From an uncultured Clostridia bacterium (GTDB lineage: Bacteria > Bacillota > Clostridia > Oscillospirales > Ruminococcaceae): a stretch of 64,000 nt of DNA. The notes beneath the pieces were generated by a model that was given only the letters and a program-made list of their open reading frames with translations, was not told where the DNA came from and did not search any database. The DNA lies in the NCBI GenBank assembly GCA_945910815.1, contig CAMDZD010000002.1:62001-126000 (forward strand), given 5' to 3'. A program made the translations under genes and the position numbers. This document shows, piece after piece, positions 18,173 through 27,400 of this stretch. Each line of letters begins with the position of its first letter. Within the stretch, counting starts at the first letter, position 1.

Positions 18173-18817
18173 ATGGACAAAAAAGAAACAGCTCTGCTTG
18201 CCGTTAAGGAACTCGAAAAGCTGTACCCCGACATCAGATGTTCTCTCAAATACGAACACGATTATCAGCTTTTAATTGCAGTAAGGCTTTCCGCACAGTG
18301 TACCGATGCAAGAGTAAATATAGTTACGGAATCACTTTTCAAAAAGTACCCCGATTTGCAGTCATTTGCCGATGCCGATTTATCCGAACTCGAACAGGAC
18401 GTCAAGCCGTGCGGATTTTACCATACAAAGGCGAAAAATATAAAGGATATGGCGAAAACCCTTATTGAAAAATACAACGGCGAACTGCCTCATACTATGG
18501 AGGAATTAACATCTCTTGCCGGAGTCGGAAGAAAAACCGCTAATCTTATTATGGGCGATGTATGGGGCAAGCCTGCAATTGTTACCGATACTCACTGTAT
18601 CAGAATTACCGGCAGACTCGGTCTTACGGAAAATACGGAGCCTTTCAAAGTCGAAAAAGACCTTTTAAAACTTATTCCTCCGGAAGTCTCATCACGTTTC
18701 TGTCATCAGACGGTACAGTTCGGGCGTGATATATGTACCGCAAGAAACCCAAAATGCGGTCAGTGTCCGCTTAATTACTTTTGCAGATATTTCAAATTCA
18801 AGAATACGGAGGATTGA
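18173..18817 (+). CDS. nth: Endonuclease III
   Basis: A 214-residue DNA glycosylase/AP lyase for oxidised pyrimidines in base excision repair. The helix-hairpin-helix is LAGVGRKTANLIMGDVWG. The catalytic lysine lies there and the aspartate in VTDTHCIRITGRLGL. The C-terminal C-x6-C-x2-C-x5-C iron-sulfur motif is CTARNPKCGQCPLNYFC. GGAGG precedes the ATG. It leads a plus-strand operon with the sirtuin and dtd genes and faces nfo, which encodes another repair enzyme. Confidence 0.97.
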   Translation: MDKKETALLAVKELEKLYPDIRCSLKYEHDYQLLIAVRLSAQCTDARVNIVTESLFKKYPDLQSFADADLSELEQDVKPCGFYHTKAKNIKDMAKTLIEKYNGELPHTMEELTSLAGVGRKTANLIMGDVWGKPAIVTDTHCIRITGRLGLTENTEPFKVEKDLLKLIPPEVSSRFCHQTVQFGRDICTARNPKCGQCPLNYFCRYFKFKNTED

Positions 18818-18823
18818 TTTTTT

Positions 18824-19540
18824 ATGGATATTCAGAAACTTCAGAATATTATTGACAATTCGGAAAAAATCGTTTTTTTCGGCGGTGCAGGCGTTTCAAC
18901 TGAAAGCGGTATTCCCGATTTCAGAAGCGTTGACGGTCTTTACAATCAGAAATATGACTATCCGCCCGAAACTATTTTAAGCCATAGTTTTTTCTTGCGT
19001 AAGCCCGAAGAATTTTACAGGTTTTACCGTGAAAAAATGCTATGCCTTGACGCTATGCCGAATAATGCTCACTTTAAGCTTGCAGAACTCGAAAAGGCAG
19101 GTATACTTATGGCTGTTGTAACCCAGAATATTGACGGTCTGCACCAGAAGGCAGGAAGTCGGAAAGTTTATGAACTCCACGGAAGTATTCACCGCAATTA
19201 CTGTATGAAATGCGGTAAATTCTACAACGCTGAATTTATAAAAAACAGTTCGGGTATTCCGAAATGCGAATGCGGAGGAATTATAAAGCCCGATGTCGTT
19301 CTCTATCAAGAGGGACTCAATCAGGATATACTTTATAATTCAGTAAGTGCAATTTCCCACGCTGATACGCTGATTATAGGCGGAACTTCTTTAAATGTAT
19401 ATCCTGCCTCGTCACTTATTGACCATTTCAGAGGCAGTAACCTTGTTATAATAAACAAATCGCCCACTTCCGCCGACAGCAAGGCAAATCTTCATCTCAA
19501 CGGCAATATAGGCGAAATTCTCTCGCAGATAAAGGTATAA
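18824..19540 (+). CDS. cobB: NAD-dependent protein deacylase, SIR2 family
   Basis: A 238-residue sirtuin that removes acyl groups from lysines using NAD. Motifs are [29 protein letters not shown] and the catalytic histidine in [11 protein letters not shown]. The zinc ribbon is C-x2-C...C-x-C (CMKC and CECGG), and [16 protein letters not shown] closes the NAD site. The ribosome binding site GGAGG overlaps the end of nth, so the two are translated together. The name cobB here means the sirtuin, not a cobalamin enzyme. Confidence 0.96.
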   Translation: MDIQKLQNIIDNSEKIVFFGGAGVSTESGIPDFRSVDGLYNQKYDYPPETILSHSFFLRKPEEFYRFYREKMLCLDAMPNNAHFKLAELEKAGILMAVVTQNIDGLHQKAGSRKVYELHGSIHRNYCMKCGKFYNAEFIKNSSGIPKCECGGIIKPDVVLYQEGLNQDILYNSVSAISHADTLIIGGTSLNVYPASSLIDHFRGSNLVIINKSPTSADSKANLHLNGNIGEILSQIKV

Positions 19541-19544
19541 TATT

Positions 19545-19979
19545 ATGAAAGCTGTAATTCAGAGAGTATCCCGTGCAAGCGTAACCGTTGACAAAAAAAT
19601 ATGCGGTCAGATAAATCAGGGTTTTCTGGTACTTCTGGGAGTCGGTCTTGAAGATACCGAAGATGACTGTATCAGAATTGCAGACAAGCTTATAAAATTA
19701 CGCATTTTCTCCGATGAAAACGGAAAAATAAATCTTTCTCTTAAAGATGTAGGCGGAGAACTTTTAATAGTTTCGCAGTTTACTCTCTATGCTGATTGCC
19801 GAAAGGGTAATCGTCCGAATTTCATACAGGCAGGCAAGCCTGATGTTGCCGAACGTCTTTATAACTTTTTTACGGAATACTGTAAAAAAAGCGTTCCGAA
19901 TGTTCAGACGGGAATTTTCGGTGCTGATATGAAAGTTGAACTCCTTAACGACGGACCTTTTACTGTTATACTTGAATGA
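19545..19979 (+). CDS. dtd: D-aminoacyl-tRNA deacylase
   Basis: A 144-residue DTD that hydrolyses D-aminoacyl-tRNA and keeps D-amino acids out of translation. Family marks are [16 protein letters not shown] at the start, [17 protein letters not shown] with the conserved SQxT motif, and [10 protein letters not shown] at the end. It begins four bases after the sirtuin stop and is the last gene before a bidirectional terminator. Confidence 0.97.
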   Translation: MKAVIQRVSRASVTVDKKICGQINQGFLVLLGVGLEDTEDDCIRIADKLIKLRIFSDENGKINLSLKDVGGELLIVSQFTLYADCRKGNRPNFIQAGKPDVAERLYNFFTEYCKKSVPNVQTGIFGADMKVELLNDGPFTVILE

Positions 19980-19982
19980 AAA

Positions 19983-20006
19983 AAGGGCGGATTTATTTCC
20001 GCCCTT
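19983..20006. terminator. Bidirectional terminator between dtd and nfo
   Basis: AAGGGCGGA and TCCGCCCTT form a nine-base stem around TTTATT, located between two convergent stop codons. Confidence 0.85.
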
Positions 20007-20009
20007 AAT

Positions 20010-20843
20010 TTAATCAGAATAATTTTTACGGAGAAGTGCAATTTCTCTCTTATAGCCTTCCATATCGTTCGGAGTTTCAAGAATAAACGGCAGATTTTTC
20101 AGTGCAGGGTGATTGATTACTCTTATAAGAGCGTCAAGACCTATTGTCCCCTCACCTATTTTAGCGTGTCTGTCCTTATGCGAACCCATTGGATTAAGGC
20201 TGTCGTTGAGATGTACCGCCTTTAATTTTTCAAGTCCGATGATTCTGTCGAACTCCTCAAGAACGTTTTCGAGATTTCCGACTATATCATAACCGCCGTC
20301 CCATATGTGACAGGTATCAAGGCATACTCCCAGTTTATTACTGAGGTTCACACGGCTGATAATCTGCTGAATTTCTTCAAAATTTCTGCCGACTTCCGAA
20401 CCCTTTCCCGCCATTGTTTCAAGGAGTACGGTTGTAGTCTGTTCGGGATTAAGAACAGTATTAAGCTGTTCGGAAATCAGTTTTATACCGGTTTCCGCTC
20501 CCTGTTTTACGTGCGAACCGGGGTGAAAGTTATAGTAATTATTCGGAGTATATTCCATTCTTTTAATGTCATCTCTCATAGCATAGACGGCAAAATCCCT
20601 GATTTTCGGGTCTGATGCACAGGCATTCATTGTATACGGAGCGTGTGCGACAAGCTTTCCGAATTTTTCACGCTTATATATTTCAAGAAATCTTTTAACA
20701 TCATCGGGATTGATTTTCTTAGCATTTCCGCCCCTTGGATTTCTCGTAAAAAATGCGAAAGTATTCGCATTTATTGAAAGTGCCTGATTTATCATTGCTT
20801 CGTATCCGTTCGACGCCGAAAGATGACAGCCTATATACAGCAT
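20010..20843 (-). CDS. nfo: Endonuclease IV (AP endonuclease)
   Basis: A 277-residue zinc enzyme that cleaves DNA at abasic sites. The metal-binding blocks are all present: [64 protein letters not shown] and [16 protein letters not shown]. It is separated by seven bases from the PC4-like gene upstream, with which it shares a promoter. It thus couples an ssDNA-binding protein to a repair nuclease. Confidence 0.97.
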   Translation of the reverse strand: MLYIGCHLSASNGYEAMINQALSINANTFAFFTRNPRGGNAKKINPDDVKRFLEIYKREKFGKLVAHAPYTMNACASDPKIRDFAVYAMRDDIKRMEYTPNNYYNFHPGSHVKQGAETGIKLISEQLNTVLNPEQTTTVLLETMAGKGSEVGRNFEEIQQIISRVNLSNKLGVCLDTCHIWDGGYDIVGNLENVLEEFDRIIGLEKLKAVHLNDSLNPMGSHKDRHAKIGEGTIGLDALIRVINHPALKNLPFILETPNDMEGYKREIALLRKNYSD

Positions 20844-20850
20844 AGCTTAA

Positions 20851-21087
20851 TCACTCATCAAATGAATCGAAATCGATTCCGTCAAGAATTTCCTTAAGGG
20901 CAACAACTTCATCAGCAGTAAGAGTACAGCCCTTGCCCATTTTGGAGTAGTCGGGAGCCCATTCACGAATATCGTATTTAGGGTCACGGTCATTCCAGCT
21001 TACGAGATTGAGTTCTTTTTTCCAGCCCTTTGCATTTTCGGATATATCGCCGATATGCTGGGTGATTTCAAATTTAAGTTCAGCCAT
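20851..21087 (-). CDS. YdbC/PC4-like ssDNA-binding protein
   Basis: A 78-residue protein resembling YdbC and the eukaryotic coactivator PC4, small dimers that bind single-stranded DNA. It has the family ending WAPDYSKMGKGCTLTADEVVALKEIL. Lysines and tryptophans (KGWKKELNLVSWND) fit a nucleic acid surface. The seven-base spacing suggests co-expression with nfo. A 123-bp inverted-repeat element lies upstream, between this promoter and that of the divergent M50 gene. Confidence 0.85.
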   Translation of the reverse strand: MAELKFEITQHIGDISENAKGWKKELNLVSWNDRDPKYDIREWAPDYSKMGKGCTLTADEVVALKEILDGIDFDSFDE

Positions 21088-21124
21088 TTTAAAAAAATCT
21101 CCTTTTCAAAAAATACTAAAGATA

Positions 21125-21153
21125 ATTTTATCATAAAAAGCAAAATTTGTCTA
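21125..21153 (-). promoter_or_regulatory. Promoter of the PC4-like gene and nfo
   Basis: The minus strand reads TAGACA, 17 bases, TAAAAT with TGA before the -10 box, 38 bases before the ATG. Confidence 0.6.
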
Positions 21154-21205
21154 CTGTACATATTATACAAATTTTCCCTGAAAATATATGGCATTTTTTA
21201 AGGCA

Positions 21206-21328
21206 GGTGCAGGGTTGTGCAGGGTGTGCATAGTATTTCCGGGAGCTTTATAATTTTTTATAGAGAGAAAAAAATTTTTTTCACGATAATATAGGAAAAA
21301 CCCTGCATACCCTGCACTACCCTACACC
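21206..21328. repeat. 123-bp element with 29-bp imperfect inverted ends made of GTGCAGGGT units
   Basis: The left arm (21206-21234) and the reverse complement of the right arm (21300-21328) match at 24-25 of 29 positions. Each arm holds about three direct copies of a 9-10 base GTGCAGGGT-like unit, far richer in G than its surroundings. The 65-base centre is AT rich and includes A7T7. No clear target-site duplication flanks it. It could be a MITE-like remnant, a paired binding site for a multimeric DNA-binding protein, or a long hairpin. Confidence 0.75.
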
Positions 21329-21399
21329 ATATTAATTTATTTCGTCATAATATACATAAATATTATTTTCCAAAAATCTTTTACTGTCAAATGATACAA

Positions 21400-21428
21400 T
21401 TGAATTAATTTCTTTAAGATGTTATAAT
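21400..21428 (+). promoter_or_regulatory. Promoter of the M50 gene
   Basis: TTGAAT, 17 bases, TATAAT, 33 bases before the preferred TTG start. Confidence 0.7.
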
Positions 21429-21461
21429 TATTCTGATACTGATTTTTAAGGAGTGCTTGAT

Positions 21462-22529
21462 TTGAAAAAATTTCTTAATGTATTTTCATTTGTTTTCAGT
21501 ATGGTTCTTTACATGTTTGCCGGTGCTTTGACTGCAAGTATGTTTGAAAACCTTATTTTCGGACTTTTAATATTTTTTCTTTTCTTTCTTATTCACATTA
21601 TTATACACGAAACAGGTCATCTTGTTTTCGGACTTCTGACGGGATATAAATTCCTTTCATTCAGAATCGGCAGTTTTACTTTACAGAAAGAAAACGGAAA
21701 ATATTTTCTGAAAAAATTCACTATCCCCGGTACTGCCGGACAGTGTCTCCTCGGAGTTCCCGATATTCCGGCTGAAAAATGTCCCTGTCTCCTCTATCAC
21801 GCCGGAGGCGGTCTGATGAATCTTATTACAGCCCTGATTACTCTGCCATTTGTATTCATATCTGACGGTATTGTAAAATCCGTATTTTCAATATTTTTTG
21901 CTATGGGAATAATTACGGCTCTGCAAAATCTTGTACCTCTTAAAAGTCAGGGAATAAACAATGACGGAATGAATATCATTGAAATTTCAAGAAACGATTC
22001 CGAAAAGCGTATGATATACAATCAGCTTGAAATAAATTATCTGACTACTCTCGGAACACGATACAGGGATATTGACGAAAAATATTTTAATGATGAAAAC
22101 TGTGAGGGTATTCTCGCTGACGGCATAAGAGCTGTAAAGATAAACAGATTTCTTGATATGCACGATTTTGAATCAGCCGGAAAAACCGCTCAGAATCTCA
22201 TTGACAGCAATATATCGGGATTTTACGGCAATGAAGTGAAATGCGAATTGTTATTCTATAGGATTATTTCCGGAGCTGACAGAACATCTATCGACAATCT
22301 GCTTGACAAAAAACTGAAAAACTACATAAAATCAACCTGTCAGTACTATCTTTCAAAAATCCGCCTTATGTATGCATATAATCTGCTTATTGAAAAAAAT
22401 ATCCCCGAAGCCGAAAAGTATAAGCAGATGTTTGAAAAAGTATCGGAAAAATATCCGGTAAAGGCTGATATTATTCTTGAAAGGGAACTTATGGATATTA
22501 TTACGCAAAAAAATACGGCGGTACAGTGA
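21462..22529 (+). CDS. M50-like membrane metalloprotease
   Basis: A protein of about 355 residues. The N-terminal half holds around five hydrophobic segments and the zinc protease motif HETGH. The third ligand is probably the aspartate of INNDGMN, after QNLVPLKS, as in site-2 proteases. The C-terminal 150 residues are soluble and helical, with a possible TPR-like character. It probably cuts within the membrane; the substrate is unknown. The ORF track starts at a GTG inside AAGGAGTG; the TTG at 21462, eight bases later, gives MKKFLNVFSF and is preferred. The gene stands alone, with its own promoter. Confidence 0.75.
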   Translation: MKKFLNVFSFVFSMVLYMFAGALTASMFENLIFGLLIFFLFFLIHIIIHETGHLVFGLLTGYKFLSFRIGSFTLQKENGKYFLKKFTIPGTAGQCLLGVPDIPAEKCPCLLYHAGGGLMNLITALITLPFVFISDGIVKSVFSIFFAMGIITALQNLVPLKSQGINNDGMNIIEISRNDSEKRMIYNQLEINYLTTLGTRYRDIDEKYFNDENCEGILADGIRAVKINRFLDMHDFESAGKTAQNLIDSNISGFYGNEVKCELLFYRIISGADRTSIDNLLDKKLKNYIKSTCQYYLSKIRLMYAYNLLIEKNIPEAEKYKQMFEKVSEKYPVKADIILERELMDIITQKNTAVQ

Positions 22530-22544
22530 CCGGACTGTATCGCC
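22517..22544. terminator. Terminator between the M50 gene and the HPr-like gene
   Basis: GGCGGTACAG and CTGTATCGCC pair over ten bases with one G-U, around an eight-base loop. It includes the M50 stop codon. On the minus strand GTATTTTTTT follows, so it mainly ends the HPr-like transcript. Confidence 0.65.
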
Positions 22545-22579
22545 TTAAAAAACGGGTGTGTCTAATCTTTATATTTTAA

Positions 22580-22810
22580 TTACTTGATGATAAACTTGTC
22601 AATTTCTTTGCGGAGTACCGAAGCATCATCGGTATGAGCGTTGAGAGTAATCGGCTTTGAAAGGTCAAGGCTGAATATACCCATAATTGACTTTGCATCA
22701 ATAGCATATCTGCCGGAAACAAGGTCGATGTCGAAGTCGAACTTCATAACAGTATTAACGAATTCCTTTACATCGTTGATAGCCTGAAGGGAAATTTTAA
22801 ATGTTGTCAT
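22580..22810 (-). CDS. HPr-family protein lacking the phosphoryl-carrier histidine (Crh-like)
   Basis: A 76-residue HPr-fold protein. The regulatory serine region KSIMGIFSLDL is intact and matches the HPr Ser46 site phosphorylated by HPr kinase. At the position of His15, normally within a GIHARPA motif, the protein reads AINDVKE, so the histidine is asparagine. It therefore cannot pass phosphate in the PTS by the usual route and resembles Crh, which acts only in CcpA-type carbon regulation. It has its own strong promoter. HPr kinase and CcpA are not in the window. Confidence 0.85.
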   Translation of the reverse strand: MTTFKISLQAINDVKEFVNTVMKFDFDIDLVSGRYAIDAKSIMGIFSLDLSKPITLNAHTDDASVLRKEIDKFIIK

Positions 22811-22883
22811 AATTATTACCTCCTGAAACTTCAGTATATTGCCATTTTTTATTGTTTATACAGTTTTTCCTGACTGCAAGTAT

Positions 22884-22912
22884 ATAATATCATTAAATTC
22901 TGATTTTGTCAA
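22884..22912 (-). promoter_or_regulatory. Promoter of the HPr-like gene
   Basis: The minus strand reads TTGACA, 17 bases, TATTAT with TGA before the -10 box, 74 bases before the ATG. Confidence 0.75.
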
Positions 22913-23080
22913 GACGATTTCTGAATTTTCGTTAAATCGGTATAATACCGCTGTAAAACGGACGTAATTTTTATGCACTAATTCAAATTGTTACATCTGT
23001 ATAAAAATTCTGTAACTGTTTTGTAGCTTTTCCACATAACTTTTTTGCCGTAAAATTTATAATATATATAAGGAGTTAAT

Positions 23081-24385
23081 ATGTTAAAAGTATTTTATAT
23101 AACATTCGGGTGCAAGGTCAACTATTACGAAACTGAATGTCTCAAAAGCATAATGAAAAAGAGAAATTTTGAAAATTCCGGAAGCTATAAGACGGCTGAT
23201 ATAGTAATAGTCAACAGCTGTACTGTTACCGCTTCGGGCGACAGCCGAATGTTTTCGGCAGTGAGAAAAATAAAGCGTGAAAATCCGGAATGTATTATAG
23301 TTCTGACCGGTTGTTATCCGCAGGCTTTTCCGGAAGATTCAGAAAAAATCACTGATGCGGATATAATTACAGGCACTAAAAACAAGCAGGATATTCCTGA
23401 TATTATAGAACGCTTTCTCGAAAACAGACAGCATACATCTATAATAGAATGTTATCAGAAAAATGATGTATACGACAATATGACCTGTACAGAGTTTACA
23501 GAACATACAAGAGCTTTCGTAAAGATTCAGGACGGTTGCAATTGTTTCTGTTCGTACTGCATTATTCCTTATGCAAGAGGCAGAATACGTTCAAAATCTC
23601 CCGATATTCTGAAAAATGAAATATCAGGCATAGCTAAAAACGGTATTAAGGAAATAGTTCTCTCAGGAATAAATCTCGCCTTTTACGGCAAGGAATACGG
23701 TTTGAATCTTGCTGATGCTGTCGAAATATGCTGTAATACCGAGGGTATCGAAAGAGTACGACTCAGTTCTCTCGAACCTGAAATGATTACGGATTCACAG
23801 CTTGAAAAACTTGCCTCTTTTGAAAAATTCTGTCCGCAGTTTCATCTGTCACTTCAGAGCGGTTGCGACCGTACACTTAAAGCTATGAACCGTCGTTATA
23901 CTTCCTCCGAATACGCTGAACTTGCTGAACGCATAAGAAAAAAATTCCCCGTATGCAATATAACTACTGATATTATGGTAGGATTTCCCGATGAAACTGA
24001 TGAGGATTTCAGAAAATCAACCGAATTTGTACGCAGTATGAATTTCGGAAAAATCCACGTTTTCAGATATTCACGAAGAAAGGGTACTGTTGCGGATAAA
24101 ATGCCGAATCAGATAAGCGAATCCGTTAAGTCTGAACGCTGGCACACTATGAATCATATCGCTTTAAATTCACAGAAAAATTTTCTTGAATCAAGAGCCG
24201 GAATGACTCTCCCCGTACTCTTTGAACGTGAAAAAGACTCCGATTTCCATAACGGATATACTCCCGATTACACCTATGTAAAAATTCCTGAAAAAAATTT
24301 CAGAAAAAGTTTGCGTAATTCGATTTTTTATGTTAGAATAATAGATAGTACATCAGATTATTGTACTGGTCAGATTATTAAATGA
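23081..24385 (+). CDS. mtaB: tRNA t6A37 methylthiotransferase MtaB
   Basis: A 434-residue radical SAM methylthiotransferase that turns t6A into ms2t6A at position 37 of tRNAs reading ANN codons. The N-terminal UPF0004 domain has the three cluster cysteines in FGCKVNYYE, NSCTVT and TGCYPQ. The radical SAM cluster is CNCFCSYC within QDGCNCFCSYCIIPYARG. A TRAM-like tail follows. GGAG precedes the ATG. The MtaB-type opening TFGCKVN separates it from MiaB and RimO. It is followed 63 bases later by purL. Confidence 0.94.
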   Translation: MLKVFYITFGCKVNYYETECLKSIMKKRNFENSGSYKTADIVIVNSCTVTASGDSRMFSAVRKIKRENPECIIVLTGCYPQAFPEDSEKITDADIITGTKNKQDIPDIIERFLENRQHTSIIECYQKNDVYDNMTCTEFTEHTRAFVKIQDGCNCFCSYCIIPYARGRIRSKSPDILKNEISGIAKNGIKEIVLSGINLAFYGKEYGLNLADAVEICCNTEGIERVRLSSLEPEMITDSQLEKLASFEKFCPQFHLSLQSGCDRTLKAMNRRYTSSEYAELAERIRKKFPVCNITTDIMVGFPDETDEDFRKSTEFVRSMNFGKIHVFRYSRRKGTVADKMPNQISESVKSERWHTMNHIALNSQKNFLESRAGMTLPVLFEREKDSDFHNGYTPDYTYVKIPEKNFRKSLRNSIFYVRIIDSTSDYCTGQIIK

Positions 24386-24448
24386 TATGCCGTCCGCAGA
24401 GGCACAAATCCAAAAATTTTTTTATCCTGCGGAGAAAGGTTGATTGAA

Positions 24449-27400
24449 ATGCCTGTATTCAGAATCTATGTTGAAAAAAAACCCGAATTTGCTACGGAAG
24501 CTCAGTCTGTTTTAAGCGATATTCAGACCGCATTAAGACTTAATATCTCCGGTCTCAGAATATTAAACAGATACGATGCCGACAGATTATCCGAAGAAGA
24601 TTTTAAATCTGCCGTAAATACGGTATTCTCTGAACCGGCTGTTGATGTTGTCTATGAAAATCTTCCCGAAATCAACGGTAATGAAAGAATTTTCGCTGTT
24701 GAATTTCTCCCCGGTCAGTTCGACCAGCGTGCTGACAGCTGTGAACAGTGTATTCAGATTTTACGTCAGGGAAACAGATGCCGTGTAAGAAATGCAAGAA
24801 TTTATATAGTATCCGGAAATATTACCGATGCTGAATTTGAAAAGCTCAAGGCATATATTATTAACCCTGTTGAAAGCCGTGAAGCCTCTCTTGACTACTG
24901 CAAAACTCTTGACACAAATTACAGTATTCCCGAAACTGTTGAAACTCTTGACGGCTTTATTGAACTCGATGACTGCGGTCTTGCCGGATTTATTAAAAAA
25001 TACGGTCTTGCTATGGATTTGGATGATATAAGATTCTGTCAGAAATATTTCAGAGATACTGAAAAAAGAAATCCTACAATAACCGAAATCAAAATGATTG
25101 ATACTTACTGGTCTGACCACTGCCGTCACACTACATTCCTTACAAACATTCAGGACGTATATATTGAATCTCCGTATATAGCAGATACATACAAGCTCTA
25201 TCTTAAAACAAGAGAAGAACTCGGCAGACAGGAAAAACCCGTTACTCTTATGGATATAGCTACTCTTGCCGCAAAAAAGCTTAAGGCTGACGGTCTTATG
25301 CCCGACCTTGACGAAAGCGAGGAAATAAACGCCTGCTCCGTAAAAATAAAGGTTGATGTTGACGGCAAAGATGAAGACTGGATTCTTATGTTCAAGAACG
25401 AAACTCATAATCACCCTACCGAAATCGAACCTTTCGGAGGTGCTGCAACCTGTCTCGGCGGTGCAATCCGTGACCCGCTTTCAGGACGTTCATATGTATA
25501 TCAGGCTATGCGTGTAACAGGTGCTGCAAATCCGCTTGTACCCGTTGAAGATACTATCAAGGGCAAGCTCCCGCAGAGAAAAATTACAGTAGGTGCTGCA
25601 AACGGTTACAGTTCATACGGCAACCAGATTGGTCTTGCAACAGGTCACGTTGCAGAAGTTTATCACCCCGGATACGTTGCAAAAAGACTTGAAATAGGTG
25701 CTGTACTCGGTGCTGCTCCTGCTGAAAATATCAGACGTGAATCTCCTGTTGCGGGCGATGTTGTAATTCTCCTCGGCGGAAAGACAGGCCGTGACGGTTG
25801 CGGTGGTGCTACCGGTTCATCAAAATCACATACTCTTGAATCACTTGAACACTGCGGTGCAGAAGTTCAGAAAGGTAATCCGCCCGAAGAAAGAAAGCTT
25901 CAGAGACTTTTCAGAAATCCCGAAGTTACTAAGATGATTAAACGCTGTAACGATTTCGGCGCAGGCGGTGTATCTGTTGCTATCGGTGAACTTACTGACG
26001 GTCTTGTAATAAATCTCGATGCCGTACCTAAAAAATATGAAGGTCTTGACGGTACTGAAATTGCTATCAGCGAATCTCAGGAAAGAATGGCTGTTGTAGT
26101 AGCTAAGGAAGATGCCGAAAGATTTATCAGTGAGGCTGAAAAGGAAAACCTTGAGGCTACTCTCGTTGCAGATGTCGTTGACGAACCACGTCTCAAAATG
26201 AACTGGAACGGCAATACAATTGTAAATCTTTCAAGAGATTTTCTCAATTCAAACGGTGCGTCAAAGTATACCGATATAAGAATTGTAAAGCCGGCTGAAA
26301 AAACTGATTCCGAAATTGAGGACTGCCCCGATACATGGACAGAAATTATGTCAAATCTCAATGTATGCTCGCAGAAAGGTCTTGTTGAAAAATTCGACTC
26401 AACAATCGGTGCGGGAACTGTTCTTATGCCTTACGGCGGTGTATATCAGCTTACACCTTCACAGGCTATGGCTGCAAAAATTCCGGTACTCAAGGGCGAA
26501 ACAAATACATGCTCTCTTATGGGCTGGGGATATAATCCTAATATTTCAGAGAGAAGTCCTTATCACGGTGCTGTAAATGCCGTTATAGAATCTATCGCAA
26601 AGGTTGTAGCAGGCGGAGGTACTTATAAAAAATGCTGGCTTACTTTCCAGGAATACTTTGAAAGAACCCAGAATGACCCTAAACGCTGGGGCAAACCTCT
26701 TTCCGCACTTCTCGGAGCTTTCAAAGCTCAGCTCGAAATGGGTTGCGGAGCTATCGGCGGTAAGGATTCTATGTCAGGTACTTTCGAAAATATTGACGTT
26801 CCGCCTACTCTCGTTTCATTTGCAGTTTCAACCGCTAAGGCTGACAAGATTGTTTCAACTGAATTTAAATCTGCCGGAAGTAAAGTTATATATATTGCTC
26901 CCGAATATGATGAAAATTCTCTCCCTGTATTCGACAGTGTTAAGGCTGTATTTGATAAGGTTGAAAAGATTATTGCTGACGGCAGAGCAAAGGCTGTATG
27001 GACTGTCGGATATGGCGGTGTTGCCGAAGGTATCGCTAAAATGTGTTTCGGTAATAAAATCGGTTTCAACTTCACTTCAAGACTTTCAGCGGATACTCTC
27101 TTCAAGGCTTGCTACGGTGCATTCATAATCGAACTTGACGGCGATGCAGAGTCCGATGAAAATGTTATAGGTACTACACAACAGGAATACAAAATCTATA
27201 ACTTTGACTACTCAATCAATATGGATTCACTCCAGAGAACATGGGAAAGTAAGCTTGAACCTGTATTCCCCTGCAGAATAAAGACTACTGATACAACTCC
27301 CGAAATCTATTCATATTCTTCAAATAAAATCATGTCATCTGTTGAGAAATTCGCAAAGCCGAGAGTATTTATTCCTGTATTCCCCGGTACAAACTGCGAA

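Larger units (their letters stand above)
21088..21461. other. Divergent intergenic region with two promoters and an inverted-repeat element
   Basis: This is the only stretch over 300 bases without a gene. It holds the PC4-like gene promoter (21125-21153), a 123-bp inverted-repeat element (21206-21328) and the M50 gene promoter (21400-21428). I see no tRNA-like fold and no ORF with a plausible ribosome binding site. Confidence 0.8.

Noticed and set aside
21206-21328. CRISPR array or tRNA in the 21.1-21.46 kb gap
   Set aside because: The repeat units are only about 9-10 bases without regular spacers, and no cloverleaf with a T-loop was seen.
24761-25414. 217-codon minus-strand ORF opposite purL
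   Set aside because: It lies wholly inside purL, has no ribosome binding site and its product is a low-complexity Phe/Ser/Ile-rich translation. It is a shadow.
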